A DNA stretch of 64,000 bases from Desulfobulbaceae bacterium (GCA_020444175.1 JAHLLM010000016.1:1-64000), one strand, 5' to 3'; counted from the first letter of the stretch, positions 36,158-46,247 are shown. The notes: generated from the sequence alone by a model not told the origin. Numbers and translations: made by a program.

Positions 36158-36535
36158 ATGAATAAAATATTGATTGCCGAAGATGATCCTGTTGCAAGAG
36201 ATATAGTTTCTTCAATGGTAGAAACTATCGGCCAGGTAGCAATATTGAGCCACAATGGGAGGCATGCTTATGAGACACTCCAAGTGAACCAGGATATAAA
36301 ACTATTGATTTGCGATATGATGATGCCGGAAATGAATGGGAAGGATTTAGTAGCAACTCTGCGCGCCACCACAACCTTTGCAGACCTGCCTATAATAATC
36401 ATCTCGTCCATCATGGGAGTCAACGATATTGCCGACCTCCTTGATTTGGGAGCCACCTTGTTTCAGCCAAAGCCGATAAATGAAGATTTATTGCAGAAAA
36501 ACATCAGGCTTTGCCTCAAACAGGGAACAACTTGA
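36158..36535 (+). CDS. Single-domain response regulator (CheY-like)
   Basis: The 125-residue receiver has Glu8-Asp9-Asp10, Asp53 ('LLICDMMMPEMNG'), 'IIIISSIMG' and Lys109 in 'LFQPKPI'. It is complete and has no output domain. GAGGAG is six to eight bases before the ATG. It lies between the chemoreceptor and the STAS/cellulose operon, so it may carry the CheA signal to either (inference). Confidence 0.9.
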   Translation: MNKILIAEDDPVARDIVSSMVETIGQVAILSHNGRHAYETLQVNQDIKLLICDMMMPEMNGKDLVATLRATTTFADLPIIIISSIMGVNDIADLLDLGATLFQPKPINEDLLQKNIRLCLKQGTT

Positions 36536-36903
36536 AAACATGAACAACACCGAAAAAGGAAGACATTTCGTGTAAAACTTCAGTTTCAGGCCTGTAAGCG
36601 TATTATAACAATGCAATGATGTCACTCCCCCATGAAGCCATGGCCTATCGAATTTTTACCCCTAAACCATCCAAAACACGTTGACACGTTCCTGCAGAGA
36701 GGAATTGGCACAAGCAAAGCAGGTGGTTAATCAATATCTTCCAGCTTCCCTCAACCTTACTCCGGACTTTCCCCATTACTGCTTGACTAGGGAAATTCAT
36801 TTTTATTATAACTAGTTGTAGAGCATTGCAACTGTCGCTGATTTTGTTCTTCCATCTGAAACATGAATACAACATATCTATCGGGGCTCACACAAAACAG
36901 CCT
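36536..36903. other. Promoter region of the STAS-cellulose operon
   Basis: This 368-bp gap contains the sigma-54-like site at 36706-36721 and no supported gene. Short minus-strand frames here have no start signals. Confidence 0.5.
36706..36721 (+). promoter_or_regulatory. Sigma-54-like promoter of the STAS-bcs operon
   Basis: TGGCACAAGCAAAGCA has a perfect TGGCAC -24 block and GG-N10-GC spacing, about 200 bp before the STAS gene. The -12 block is AAGCA rather than TTGCA. Confidence 0.5.
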
Positions 36904-37245
36904 ATGTTGACGAAAATTGAAAATAAAGACGACATTTTTATTGTTACCTTGAATGAAGAACGGCTTGATGCTGCATTGGCCCCGGAATTTGAAGGCAAGA
37001 TGCAAGAGTGGATCCAGAGCGGCAAAACTGCCATTCTGCTTGATCTCACACCCGTAGATTTTATCGATTCAACAGGTCTCGGCACCCTTGTTTCCAGCCT
37101 GAAAGCCATTGATGGCAGCGGGCAACTTGTCCTCTGCGGTATCAGCTTGAAAATTATGAGTTTGTTTAAGCTGACTCGAATGGATCGGGTGTTTACCATT
37201 TTCCCAAACCGAGATGAGGCCCTGGCTTCCTTTCTTCCCTCATAA
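36904..37245 (+). CDS. STAS-domain anti-sigma factor antagonist
   Basis: The 113-residue STAS protein follows the RsbV/SpoIIAA pattern: 'DDIFIVTLNEERLDA', then 'VDFIDSTGLGTLVSSLKAI' with the phospho-acceptor Ser56, then 'LVLCGISLKIMSLFKLTRMDRVF'. In partner switching the dephosphorylated form binds its kinase and frees the kinase's other partner. The adjacent HATPase protein begins 17 bp downstream. A longer frame from TTG 36826 is possible but ATG 36904 fits the domain start. No strong ribosome site is seen. Confidence 0.9.
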   Translation: MLTKIENKDDIFIVTLNEERLDAALAPEFEGKMQEWIQSGKTAILLDLTPVDFIDSTGLGTLVSSLKAIDGSGQLVLCGISLKIMSLFKLTRMDRVFTIFPNRDEALASFLPS

Positions 37246-37262
37246 TCTCAAAACCTTTTCTT

Positions 37263-37745
37263 ATGGTTTTTGATAATCCGGCAAACACACTCCATCTGTC
37301 AATTATGAGCACCATTGATGAAGTGCGTCGACTGGGACTTGCCGTGCGCCGCATGTGCAGGAAGACTCCCTTGGACGAGACCGGAACCTATCTCGTTGAA
37401 CTCTCGGTTGTCGAGGCGGCCAACAACATAATCAAACATGCCTACAGGGACAAAGAGAACCAGGAGCTCGACCTTGAAATCCATGTTGATCAAGACAAAA
37501 TGCAACTGATTTTAAGGGACAATGGCGCCCCCATGCTGGAGTTCAGCCAGCCTTCCTGCCCGGTTTACGACCCTAACTGCATACAGAGTCTTCCTGAAGG
37601 GAAAATGGGCACCTTTCTTATCCATACCATCATGGACCAGGTTGAATACGCTTCTGAAAATGGCCGCAATGTGATGACCATGACAAAGTCCTTTGCAGAT
37701 CGTGCTGGGGACGAAGCCCAGGAATCTTCTTATGAACTCAAATAA
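37263..37745 (+). CDS. RsbW-like anti-sigma regulatory serine kinase
   Basis: The 160-residue protein has the HATPase_c_2 fold of RsbW/SpoIIAB: N-box 'VVEAANNIIKHAYRD', G1-like 'LRDNGAPM' and 'GKMGTFLIHTIMDQVEY'. It should phosphorylate the STAS protein at Ser56 and switch partners. No sigma factor is encoded nearby, so the third partner is unknown. Its 3' end overlaps bcsA by 14 bases, which couples a partner-switch kinase directly to cellulose synthase. Confidence 0.9.
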   Translation: MVFDNPANTLHLSIMSTIDEVRRLGLAVRRMCRKTPLDETGTYLVELSVVEAANNIIKHAYRDKENQELDLEIHVDQDKMQLILRDNGAPMLEFSQPSCPVYDPNCIQSLPEGKMGTFLIHTIMDQVEYASENGRNVMTMTKSFADRAGDEAQESSYELK

Positions 37746-39999
37746 GATTCCTCTCCCCCTTCTGCTCCTTTTCGCCATTTTATGTGCGAGTGTCTTCTGG
37801 ATGGGAGGCACGGCCTACCTCTCACCTGAAAAACAGATGATTTTTGCCTGGCTGATCGTCGGTTTTCTTATTGTGGGGCAGAGACTTTTTTCCTTCAATG
37901 CTTCCCTGCTTCGTCTCATTCTCATGGTGCTCACCCTTTTTCTCGGAGTTCGCTACTGCGTCTTTCGTTTCACCCAGACCCTGTCCTATACGAGCTTTAT
38001 AGAATTTTTCTTTGTGGTGCTGCTGTTTGTTACCGAACTCTATGCCCTCACCATCCAGCTGCTTGGCATGTTTGTCATGGCAAACCCCATTGATCGCCCC
38101 CTGCAGCCCATTGACCTCGACGATCCGAACCTGCCCACGGTTGATGTTTTGATCCCCACCTATAATGAAACGGAACAGATGGTGGCAATCACCGCAGGCG
38201 CCGCCACCTTGATGAATTACCCCAAAGAAAAACTCAATATTTATATTCTTGATGACGGCGGCACCGTACAGAAACGCACCGATCCTGATCCCCAAAAGGC
38301 TGCCGCAGCCAAGCAGCGTCATGAGACATTAAAGGTTCTGGCGGAATTTCTGGAGGTAGAGTACCGCACACGGGAAAAAAATATTTCAGCAAAGGCCGGC
38401 AATATCAACCAGGCCCTTTATGGCGATGATGACGACCAGCCCAGACCCAATGGCGAGCTTGTTCTTATTCTTGACTGCGACCACGTTCCCACCAGGGACC
38501 TGCTGGAAAATACCGTATCGCACTTTCAAAAAGACGAAAAACTCTTCCTCGTCCAGACTCCTCATTTTTTCATTAATCCTGACCCCATTGAAAGAAACCT
38601 GGGCACCTTTAAAAATATTCCCGGCGAAAACGAGGTGTTTTTCGGGGCAGTACACCTTGGCCTTGATTTCTGGAACACCTCCTACTTCTGCGGTTCAGCT
38701 GCCGTGCTCAAACGCAGATACCTGGATGAAGCAGGAGGAGTGCTGGGAGAAACCATCACGGAAGACGCGGAAACCGCCCTTTTTCTGCATGGCAAGGGCT
38801 ATAACAGCGTCTATGTCAACCGCCCCATGGTGTGCGGCCTGTCTCCCGAAACCTTTGACGACTTCATTGTGCAGCGCAATCGCTGGGCCCAGGGCATGAT
38901 TCAGATCATGCTGCTCAAAAACCCCCTGACCATGAAAGGGCTATCCGTTGTGCAGAAAATCTGCTACTGCAATTTAACCATTTACTGGTTTTTCGGCCTG
39001 GCCCGCTGCATGTTTTTCATTGCCCCTTTCCTGTATATATTTTTCGGCCTGCAGATATATCAGGCCTCCCTGTTCCAGTGTCTGGCCTACCCCATCCCCT
39101 ATGTGGCGGCCTCCATGATTTTGACCAATTATGTCTTCGGCTCCGTGCGCCACCCCTTTTTCTCGGAATTGTATGAAATGGCCCAGAGTCTCTACAACAT
39201 ACCTGCGTTTTTCAGTGTTCTTCTGCGGCCCCGCGCTCCAAAGTTTAAAGTAACGCCAAAGGACAAGAGTCTGACTGCTGATTTCCTGAGCCCCATCGCC
39301 TACCCGTTTTATTTCTTGCTGGTCCTGTCCGTTGCCATGTACCCGGTGGCCCTGGTGCGCCTGCTGATGAATCCCCTGGCCTGGAACGGTGTTGTCATCT
39401 GCCTTGTCTGGGGATCGTTCAACTTCCTCCTCCTCATGCTCTGCCTGGGCATTGTCTGGGAAAGAAAGCAGCTTCGTAAAAAACACCGCATTCCTTTGGA
39501 AGAAGCAGTGACCGTCAAACAGAAAAGCGCAGGCGGCGAAGAACAAATTCATGCCCACACCGCGGATATCTCAGAGGAAGGCATAGGCCTCGTCCTGCCG
39601 CCCTCTGTTGTTCTGCAACCAGGTGAACGCATTGCCATTGATGCCGAAGACAGTACAGGTAAAAAATATACCCTGGCCGCAGAAGTTCTCCGTACCAGCC
39701 AAAGGGAGAACGAAATGTATGTGGGATGTCAATTTATCTATGACGATGAGCTGACTTTTCTTTATCTGACAAGCTACATATACGGAGACAGCCAGCGCTG
39801 GGCTGATTTTCTGCAGAAACGCCGGGCAAACAAGGTTTCTCTGGGTCAGGGACTGGTGGAAGTACTTTCTCTGGGACTGAAAGGGACATATCACCATTTT
39901 AAAGGGTTATCAAAACTAGCCGTTCCGGGGCTGAAAAAACAATATATGACAGGTGGAGTATGGAACAGACTACGAAGCGTTTTTCAGGCACGTCCCTGA
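37732..39999 (+). CDS. bcsA: Cellulose synthase catalytic subunit (BcsA) with PilZ
   Basis: The 755-residue inner-membrane enzyme polymerises UDP-glucose into beta-1,4-glucan and extrudes it. Glycosyltransferase-2 motifs are present: 'VLIPTYNE', 'ILDDGG', 'LILDCDHVP' (DxD-type), 'ITEDAETAL' (TED) and 'QRNRWAQGM' (QxxRW). There are several membrane helices at both ends. The C-terminal PilZ domain keeps RxxxR as 'RKKHR' and DxSxxG as 'DISEEG', so c-di-GMP activation is expected. An in-frame extension to 37693 lies inside the kinase gene; AGGAA before ATG 37732 fits better. It overlaps bcsB by 40 bases. Confidence 0.96.
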   Translation: MNSNKIPLPLLLLFAILCASVFWMGGTAYLSPEKQMIFAWLIVGFLIVGQRLFSFNASLLRLILMVLTLFLGVRYCVFRFTQTLSYTSFIEFFFVVLLFVTELYALTIQLLGMFVMANPIDRPLQPIDLDDPNLPTVDVLIPTYNETEQMVAITAGAATLMNYPKEKLNIYILDDGGTVQKRTDPDPQKAAAAKQRHETLKVLAEFLEVEYRTREKNISAKAGNINQALYGDDDDQPRPNGELVLILDCDHVPTRDLLENTVSHFQKDEKLFLVQTPHFFINPDPIERNLGTFKNIPGENEVFFGAVHLGLDFWNTSYFCGSAAVLKRRYLDEAGGVLGETITEDAETALFLHGKGYNSVYVNRPMVCGLSPETFDDFIVQRNRWAQGMIQIMLLKNPLTMKGLSVVQKICYCNLTIYWFFGLARCMFFIAPFLYIFFGLQIYQASLFQCLAYPIPYVAASMILTNYVFGSVRHPFFSELYEMAQSLYNIPAFFSVLLRPRAPKFKVTPKDKSLTADFLSPIAYPFYFLLVLSVAMYPVALVRLLMNPLAWNGVVICLVWGSFNFLLLMLCLGIVWERKQLRKKHRIPLEEAVTVKQKSAGGEEQIHAHTADISEEGIGLVLPPSVVLQPGERIAIDAEDSTGKKYTLAAEVLRTSQRENEMYVGCQFIYDDELTFLYLTSYIYGDSQRWADFLQKRRANKVSLGQGLVEVLSLGLKGTYHHFKGLSKLAVPGLKKQYMTGGVWNRLRSVFQARP

Positions 40000-42248
40000 T
40001 ATTCTTTCTCGTTGCATTTATTTATTGCTTAGCAGGGAATTGCGGGCAGGCGAGGGCTCTCATGTCGTCCGAGTCGGCGTTGACCAAATTCAACACCCCG
40101 GGAACCGTCAAGCTCGAAGGAGAAAGGGGAAGCTACACGGTGAGCATTCCTCTCCCTGACCGATGGCTCGTTAAAGGGGCAACACTCCGTCTGGCCTATA
40201 CAAATTCCACGGCGCTCCTGAAAAAACGGTCGCGTATCATGGTCCACGTCAACGGCAGTCCGGTTGCCCAGGCGGCTCTGCTGCCTGAGTCGCCAGAGGG
40301 CATTATGACCGTACAGCTCCCTGCCCGTCTTCTCAAAACCGGCTACAACAACCTGTCTTTTCTGGTCAGCCAGAATTTCAGCGACAGCGGCTGTGTTCCG
40401 GCCAGTCTGCCTGAAGTATGGACATCGCTTAACCTCTTTGAATCTTCCCTGGAACTCTCCTATGAACTGCGGGATGTTCCCCTCTCCCTCAACTCCATAT
40501 CCTCCTTTCTCTTTGACTCCAGAATGTACACGGAGAATCAAGTGCATCTCATTGTGGAAAATTTATCCACGGAGAACACGAAGCTTGCTTCCCTTGCCGC
40601 ATCAGGAGTGGCGCTACGTTTTGATTATCGTCCCGTTCATTTCAGCCTGGGCCGTGACCTGCAGCAGGGTGTGGATAATATCATTATCGGTTCTTCCGCA
40701 TTCCTGCAATCGGTTCTGGACAGGGTCAAGGTTCCCATGCCTTCAGGGAATATGGGCATCCTGCATCTGCCATCATACAGGGAAAACGATCTCAAGGAAA
40801 AACAGACATTCTATGATGCGCAGCACGGGTTGCTTTACTTGACCGGTCAAAATCCTGAAAAGATTTTGCAGGCGGCAGAGGCCTTTTCGCTCCTCTCTCT
40901 TCCACTGCAGAGCAAGGCCTCTGCCGACATCGAGGCTGTGGCGGTCCCCGAGATAACGAGGTATTCAGGCAAACAAAGAGTGGCTCCCGGCAAAAAATAT
41001 CGCTTCAGGGAACTTGGCTTTCCAACCACGTCCTTTCAGGGTTTTAACCCAGGCAACAGGGGATTTTCATTTTCAATGCCCACCAGTCTGCTGCTCATGG
41101 AGAACCGCTCCCTTGCCCTTTCCTTTAATCTTTCCTATGCCTCCAACATGAGGGAGGACTCTTCTTTAAAAATCCTGCTTAACGGCCGTTTTGTCTCCTC
41201 CATTCCGGTGGGTGATGTCATGGGAGGGCGCTACCAGGGCTATAAGATCGATCTGCCTCTTTTCTACGTCAAGCCGGGCTTAAACACCCTGGAGTTCCAT
41301 GCCGTACTGACACCTTTGCATACGGGCGACTGCGAAATGCTGCAAACAGACCATCTGGCCCTGACTGTTTTTGATAACTCAATCATGAGCGTTCCCGACG
41401 TGCCCCACTGGGCCGAGTTGCCGAACCTTGAATTCCTCATGGATGACGGTTTCCCCGTGGCCCGTTATCCGGATTTTCGCGAAACAGTACTGCTGCTGAC
41501 AGACAAGACAAACGAGACGGCAACCGCTGCAGTCAATCTGATAGCCCTGCTCAGCCAGAAAAACGGCGTGCCGCCTTTCCGGCTGACAATCTCTGACACT
41601 GTTCCTGCTGACGCGGACAAAGAATTGCTGGTGGTGGGAGCAAGGGAGAGTCTGCCTGAGAAAATTATCAATGCCTCGCAGTTATCTCCCGCAATTCAAT
41701 TTCCGGTAAACGGCAGACTTGCGGGAAGCAAAGAAGAAAACAACTGGCTTGACCGTCAGAAAGAGCGTTTTTTGGCAACTTTAGAGCCCAAGCAGTCTTT
41801 TCCTCCTGACAGGGCAGGAATTACGACCGGATATGCGACGTCTCCCCGCACGGTGCTGCTTACGGAGTTTGAGTCTCCTTTCAAAGCAATGCGCTCAATT
41901 GTCCTTTTTACCGGCAACAGCGGCAAAGACCTGGTGGGCGGAGTCAATGCACTCTGGGATCACGCCCTGCGCTCAAAAATCAAAGGCGATAGGGTCTTGA
42001 TTGATTTTGGCCAAACAGAGCCCACGCTTGTCTGGGATAAAACCGGAGCCCCCTATTATTCCGGCAATATCAGCTCAATGAACTGGCTGGCAAATCTTGT
42101 CAATTCCTATCCCAAGGCGTTTTTTGCAATTATGCTTGCCGTCCTTCTGCTGACCGCTTTCATCCTGCTCCTCTTCTTGAAACGCTGGCGGCACAAACGT
42201 TTTAGCAACGACACGAAACCGACTGAAAATGACAGCAATGCAGACTGA
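39960..42248 (+). CDS. bcsB: Cellulose synthase periplasmic subunit BcsB
   Basis: The 762-residue protein has a signal peptide (MEQTTKRF..., hydrophobic to about residue 30), a large periplasmic beta-rich region with carbohydrate-binding-like jelly-roll modules (about 45-330 and 350-620), and a C-terminal membrane anchor (about 722-744, 'FFAIMLAVLLLTAFILLLFL') followed by basic residues. BcsB anchors and guides the glucan from BcsA. Family segments include 'LRLAYTNSTALLKKRSRIMVHVNG' cut here at 'MVHVNGSPVAQAAL' and 'NSIMSVPDVPHWAELPNL'. GGTGGAG precedes the start. It overlaps bcsA and bcsZ. Confidence 0.93.
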   Translation: MEQTTKRFSGTSLIFFLVAFIYCLAGNCGQARALMSSESALTKFNTPGTVKLEGERGSYTVSIPLPDRWLVKGATLRLAYTNSTALLKKRSRIMVHVNGSPVAQAALLPESPEGIMTVQLPARLLKTGYNNLSFLVSQNFSDSGCVPASLPEVWTSLNLFESSLELSYELRDVPLSLNSISSFLFDSRMYTENQVHLIVENLSTENTKLASLAASGVALRFDYRPVHFSLGRDLQQGVDNIIIGSSAFLQSVLDRVKVPMPSGNMGILHLPSYRENDLKEKQTFYDAQHGLLYLTGQNPEKILQAAEAFSLLSLPLQSKASADIEAVAVPEITRYSGKQRVAPGKKYRFRELGFPTTSFQGFNPGNRGFSFSMPTSLLLMENRSLALSFNLSYASNMREDSSLKILLNGRFVSSIPVGDVMGGRYQGYKIDLPLFYVKPGLNTLEFHAVLTPLHTGDCEMLQTDHLALTVFDNSIMSVPDVPHWAELPNLEFLMDDGFPVARYPDFRETVLLLTDKTNETATAAVNLIALLSQKNGVPPFRLTISDTVPADADKELLVVGARESLPEKIINASQLSPAIQFPVNGRLAGSKEENNWLDRQKERFLATLEPKQSFPPDRAGITTGYATSPRTVLLTEFESPFKAMRSIVLFTGNSGKDLVGGVNALWDHALRSKIKGDRVLIDFGQTEPTLVWDKTGAPYYSGNISSMNWLANLVNSYPKAFFAIMLAVLLLTAFILLLFLKRWRHKRFSNDTKPTENDSNAD

Positions 42249-43287
42249 CAGGCTTTTTTTCAAATGCAGCCTGATTCTTTTTTTCTTCTGCCTGGCAACA
42301 GGTCCGTCCTGGGCAGCCGAGGCAGGCACATGGAATTTTTTCAAAGAGCATTTTGTCACCCCTGACGGACGTATCATCGACAGGGGCCGGCAGGACATGA
42401 GTCATTCCGAAGGACAGGGCTACGGGCTTCTTCTGGCCCAGGCCAGTAATGACAGGCAGGCTTTTGAACGTATCTGGTTATGGACACGAAATAACCTGCA
42501 GGTCAGGGAGGAAGACAAACTCTTTGCCTGGAGCTGGGGAAAAAGAGAGTCCGGAGAATGGTCTTTCCTTGACCGGAACAATGCAACCGACGGTGATATA
42601 TGCATAGCATACTCTCTTCTTCTTGCTGCCCGGAAATGGCAGATAAGCTCCTATAAAGCAGAGGCCCTGGCCATCATAAACAGCATGAAAGAAGAGCTGC
42701 TTGTGGAAAAATACGGTTACGCCTTTCTCCTGCCCGGGGATGACGGTTTTGTGACGGACAAGGGATTCATCTTGAACCCTGCCTATATGATTTGTTCCGC
42801 TTTCCGGCTCTTTGCCGAAGTAACCGGGGACCCCATATGGTCAAAGGTATACGGAGACGCTTTAAAAATCATCGGCGCAAGTCTCTACTCAAGCCTTATC
42901 CTGCCACCGGACTGGCTGCTCTTGACCGACAGCGGCACACACATTTCCACAGAGAAAAGTTCCGGTTTCGGATACGAGGCAATTCGGGTTTTTCTTTACC
43001 TTGCCTGGGACCACTCCCTGGCCACTGTGCCGGGTGTTGAAAAACTGTTCCATTACTATGAGGGCACAGGGCGGCTCCCCGTTTTTGTGGATCTTGTGGC
43101 AAACTCTCTTTCTCTTGACGAAGCTCCGGCCGGATTCTACGCTATTCTGGCACGGAGCGCTGAGGCAGCAAACAAAGGGAAACTGGCCAGCCGATTATGG
43201 CAAAGAGCAAAAATGAAAATTTGCGCGGAAAAAGAAAATTATTACTCCCAGATACTTTTTCTTCTCGCCAAGATAAACAGACCATGA
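42229..43287 (+). CDS. bcsZ: Periplasmic endo-beta-1,4-glucanase BcsZ (GH8)
   Basis: The 352-residue secreted cellulase has a signal peptide (cut near 'SWAAEA', about residue 30). Glycoside hydrolase family 8 marks are 'SHSEGQGYGLLLAQ' with catalytic Glu61, and 'NATDGDICIAYSLLLA' with the Asp pair near 120. It trims or edits the glucan in the periplasm and is a normal member of bcs operons. It overlaps bcsB by 20 bases and bcsC by 4, consistent with one coupled operon. Confidence 0.94.
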   Translation: MTAMQTDRLFFKCSLILFFFCLATGPSWAAEAGTWNFFKEHFVTPDGRIIDRGRQDMSHSEGQGYGLLLAQASNDRQAFERIWLWTRNNLQVREEDKLFAWSWGKRESGEWSFLDRNNATDGDICIAYSLLLAARKWQISSYKAEALAIINSMKEELLVEKYGYAFLLPGDDGFVTDKGFILNPAYMICSAFRLFAEVTGDPIWSKVYGDALKIIGASLYSSLILPPDWLLLTDSGTHISTEKSSGFGYEAIRVFLYLAWDHSLATVPGVEKLFHYYEGTGRLPVFVDLVANSLSLDEAPAGFYAILARSAEAANKGKLASRLWQRAKMKICAEKENYYSQILFLLAKINRP

Positions 43288-46247
43288 TGAAACGTATGAG
43301 TAAAAATTGCCTACCATTGTTAGCAGCTACGGTTGCCTGCGTTGCTTTGTCAACACACGCTTACCCGCAGACAGTCAAAATGGATCATCCGGCATCTTCG
43401 ACAAAAGTGGAAAGAGGCAGACAAAGCACATCTGCCGACGCACCCCAGGCCGAGTCCGCCCCTGTTGATACCGTCCGCCAATACGACATGCTGCCGCAAC
43501 TCCTGAGCCAGGCCTGGCATGAATATCAGGAACAGCGCTTTCAGGAGGCACGCGACCTATTCCTTGAGGTTGCTGAAAGTTCCAAAACAGAGAGCAGGGA
43601 TAATGCCAGGCTGGGACTGGCCTACACCTATCTCAAGCTGGATCGGCAGGACAAGGCCATTGACCTCCTGGAAAACCTGGTACGGGAGCACTACAAAACC
43701 GAGGAAACTCTGCCCGCCCTCATCAATATCCTGCTGTCCCGTGAAGAGTGGAAACGGGCTGCCGCACTCCTGCAGCAGCAGAGCGCTTCCCGCTCTGAAA
43801 AATTGAGTGCTGCCGCCGCCCGGCGCTTTCTTTATGAGCAATTCCCCGGCGACTTTGACCTGGCCGCGCGCCTGGCCTGGAGCGCATTCCGACAAAAAGA
43901 GTATGAACAGTCCACAACTCTTTTTAAAGAACTATTGAGCCGTTTCCCTGCCTCGGAAGACTATCTGCTCGGCGCTGCATTCAGCCTGCAAAAACTCGGC
44001 AAAGACGAGCAGGCCCTGCAGCAGCTTGAAAATTTTCAAGCTCCCCTGTCGGCCAAGGCCAGGAAGACACGAGATGATTTATATGTGTCCTTAAACCGGA
44101 AGGCAGCGGATGCCGAAAACCAGCAGGAAGCCCATGCCCTTTTGCAAAGAGCTGTGCAGGCCGGCTCAAAAAACCCCGTGCTTTTAGCGCACTATGGCTG
44201 GAGCTGTTATGAACGGGCAGACTATCCCTGCGCCACAGACACCTTTACCCAACTGACACAGAGCTATCCCGACAATGAGGATTATCTTCTGGGGCTCGGT
44301 TATGCACTGCAGGCATCAGGCCAAAATGAGCAGGCCATACGCCGCTTGAAAAATTTTCAGGGCACGTTGAGTAACAAAGCCAACGAACTCTTGACCAACC
44401 TTTACAGCACAGAAGGACAGCAGGCCTTTGAGGCAGGCAAGTATGAAAAGGCCAGGCATTATTTCGGGCAGGCGCTTGGCCGCACCCCCCATGATGTTGA
44501 TTTGCGCGAATCATATGGATGGGCCTGTTTCCGCCTGGAAAACTTTGGCTGCGCTCAAATGGAATTTGAGCAGCTTTTGCGTGAGAATCCCGGTACGGAA
44601 AAATATATGACAGGGCTTGTCTCTTCCCTGCAAAAGCAGGGCGAAAACAAGGAGGCCCTTGCTGTCATTGAACAGCATCCCGCTATCAGGAGTCCTGCAA
44701 TTGCTGAGCAGCAAGTCAATCTCTACCGCAGCATGGGAAACACTGCTTATAAGGAGCAGGATTTTGCCGTCGCTGAAAAATACCTGACCCGCGCCACCCA
44801 ACTTGCTCCTGATGATGAAGAAACAAAACTGCTTCTCTTGTGGACCCGCCATCACATGGGCAATTCCAGCGGCCTCATCAGTTACCTGCAGGACAACTTT
44901 GACAGCCAGGGCTCACCGGAAACGGCAAAAACCGTGATAGGTCTCCTAGAGGCCCAAGACATGAAAGAGGAAGAAAATCAGTTTCTCGAAAAACTTGCCC
45001 AGTCAGAAGACCCATCCCTTAAAATACTTGCCGCAGAGAGCATTTACCGGGAGGTGGGACCACTTGCCGCTGCCCAGGTCTATAATGCCCCTGAAACCTG
45101 CTATCAGGGATGCGATGCCGTCCAGGTTCACGCAGTGCCCTTTTTCAGAAGCAAGAAGGGTGATAACGGCTTGTCACGGCTGGATGTCTATGGAGTGAGT
45201 ACCCGGCTTGCCGTACCCTGGCCCAACGCCAATATCTGGAGTCTTCGCCTTACGCCTTTCCAACTTTCTTATGATAATGACAAGGACCAGCCGTATAGCG
45301 GTCAATATTATAAAATGTTGCAACAACCGAACATGCCTTTTCAAAAAAATGACGACACCTTTGATGTCTGGGATATCCAGGCCGGCTGGTATCATGAAGG
45401 GAGGCGCAGTTACGACCTGAGAGTCGGCATGACGCCAGAGAATGGTCCGATTGCGTCCGCGCCCACTTTTTCCCTGCATATTTCCGACAAAAAATGGAAA
45501 CTGCATTTTGAGCATCAACCGGTGAGAGAATCCGTTCTGTCCTGGATCGGCATGGAGGATCCATATAGCGACAAGGTATGGGGCAGAGTGCTGCGCTCCG
45601 GCCTTTCGGGTGGGTATTCCTTTGATCTTCCAGGACCCTACTGGCTTTATCTCGATGCCGAATATTACAGCTATAACGGCAAAGATGTTGAAGGGAATTA
45701 CTCCCTGCATTCTTCTCTCAGCACCGGCAGAACCGACCAATGGCAGATATTTAACCGATCTATTGGCGCATTTTTGAGTGCAGCAGGCTTTGACAGGAAC
45801 AGCGATTTTTATACATTTGGTCATGGAGGATATTACAGCCCTGAATTTATGCTGGTGACCGGACCCTTTGTCAGCCTGAAAACCTCGGAATGCAAAAATT
45901 TCTGGTTAAGCGGCCACCTCTCGGCAGGCTACAGCTACCGGCAAACAGAGGATGCTCCCCACTATCACCAGACACATACCGACCCATTGTCGCTATCCCG
46001 CTCCGCCTCTCATGATTTCAGCGGGGAATACCAGGGGGACAGCAGTTCCGGCATGGGAGTGAATGCCCAGCTCAAAGGCTTGATGAGGCTGAACGACAAC
46101 TGGTTCTTCGGGGGACTTGCCAGTGTGGAAAACAGTAATGACTATCTTGACTATAAGGCGGCACTGGTTTTGAGTTATTCTTTTTCAAAAAACAGGACCT
46201 TTTGCGGAACCGAACGCTTTTTTGATTCGCTTATGTCGCTTTTTTGA
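43284..46247 (+). CDS. bcsC: Cellulose export outer-membrane protein BcsC
   Basis: The 987-residue exporter has a signal peptide (MMKRMSKN..., cut near 'THAYPQ'), a periplasmic TPR superhelix (about 70-620, repeated units such as 'ARLGLAYTYLKLDRQDKAIDLL', cut here at 'AYTYLKLDRQDKAI') and a C-terminal BCSC-type beta-barrel (about 650-987). It ends in an aromatic residue ('FDSLMSLF'), typical of outer-membrane barrels. A frame open to 43197 lies inside bcsZ; ATG 43284 overlapping the bcsZ stop is the natural start. No bcsQ, bcsE, bcsG or bcsD is present nearby. Confidence 0.92.
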   Translation: MMKRMSKNCLPLLAATVACVALSTHAYPQTVKMDHPASSTKVERGRQSTSADAPQAESAPVDTVRQYDMLPQLLSQAWHEYQEQRFQEARDLFLEVAESSKTESRDNARLGLAYTYLKLDRQDKAIDLLENLVREHYKTEETLPALINILLSREEWKRAAALLQQQSASRSEKLSAAAARRFLYEQFPGDFDLAARLAWSAFRQKEYEQSTTLFKELLSRFPASEDYLLGAAFSLQKLGKDEQALQQLENFQAPLSAKARKTRDDLYVSLNRKAADAENQQEAHALLQRAVQAGSKNPVLLAHYGWSCYERADYPCATDTFTQLTQSYPDNEDYLLGLGYALQASGQNEQAIRRLKNFQGTLSNKANELLTNLYSTEGQQAFEAGKYEKARHYFGQALGRTPHDVDLRESYGWACFRLENFGCAQMEFEQLLRENPGTEKYMTGLVSSLQKQGENKEALAVIEQHPAIRSPAIAEQQVNLYRSMGNTAYKEQDFAVAEKYLTRATQLAPDDEETKLLLLWTRHHMGNSSGLISYLQDNFDSQGSPETAKTVIGLLEAQDMKEEENQFLEKLAQSEDPSLKILAAESIYREVGPLAAAQVYNAPETCYQGCDAVQVHAVPFFRSKKGDNGLSRLDVYGVSTRLAVPWPNANIWSLRLTPFQLSYDNDKDQPYSGQYYKMLQQPNMPFQKNDDTFDVWDIQAGWYHEGRRSYDLRVGMTPENGPIASAPTFSLHISDKKWKLHFEHQPVRESVLSWIGMEDPYSDKVWGRVLRSGLSGGYSFDLPGPYWLYLDAEYYSYNGKDVEGNYSLHSSLSTGRTDQWQIFNRSIGAFLSAAGFDRNSDFYTFGHGGYYSPEFMLVTGPFVSLKTSECKNFWLSGHLSAGYSYRQTEDAPHYHQTHTDPLSLSRSASHDFSGEYQGDSSSGMGVNAQLKGLMRLNDNWFFGGLASVENSNDYLDYKAALVLSYSFSKNRTFCGTERFFDSLMSLF

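Noticed and set aside
37822-39558. Long minus-strand frames inside bcsA
   Set aside because: Antisense shadows of a well-supported cellulose synthase gene.
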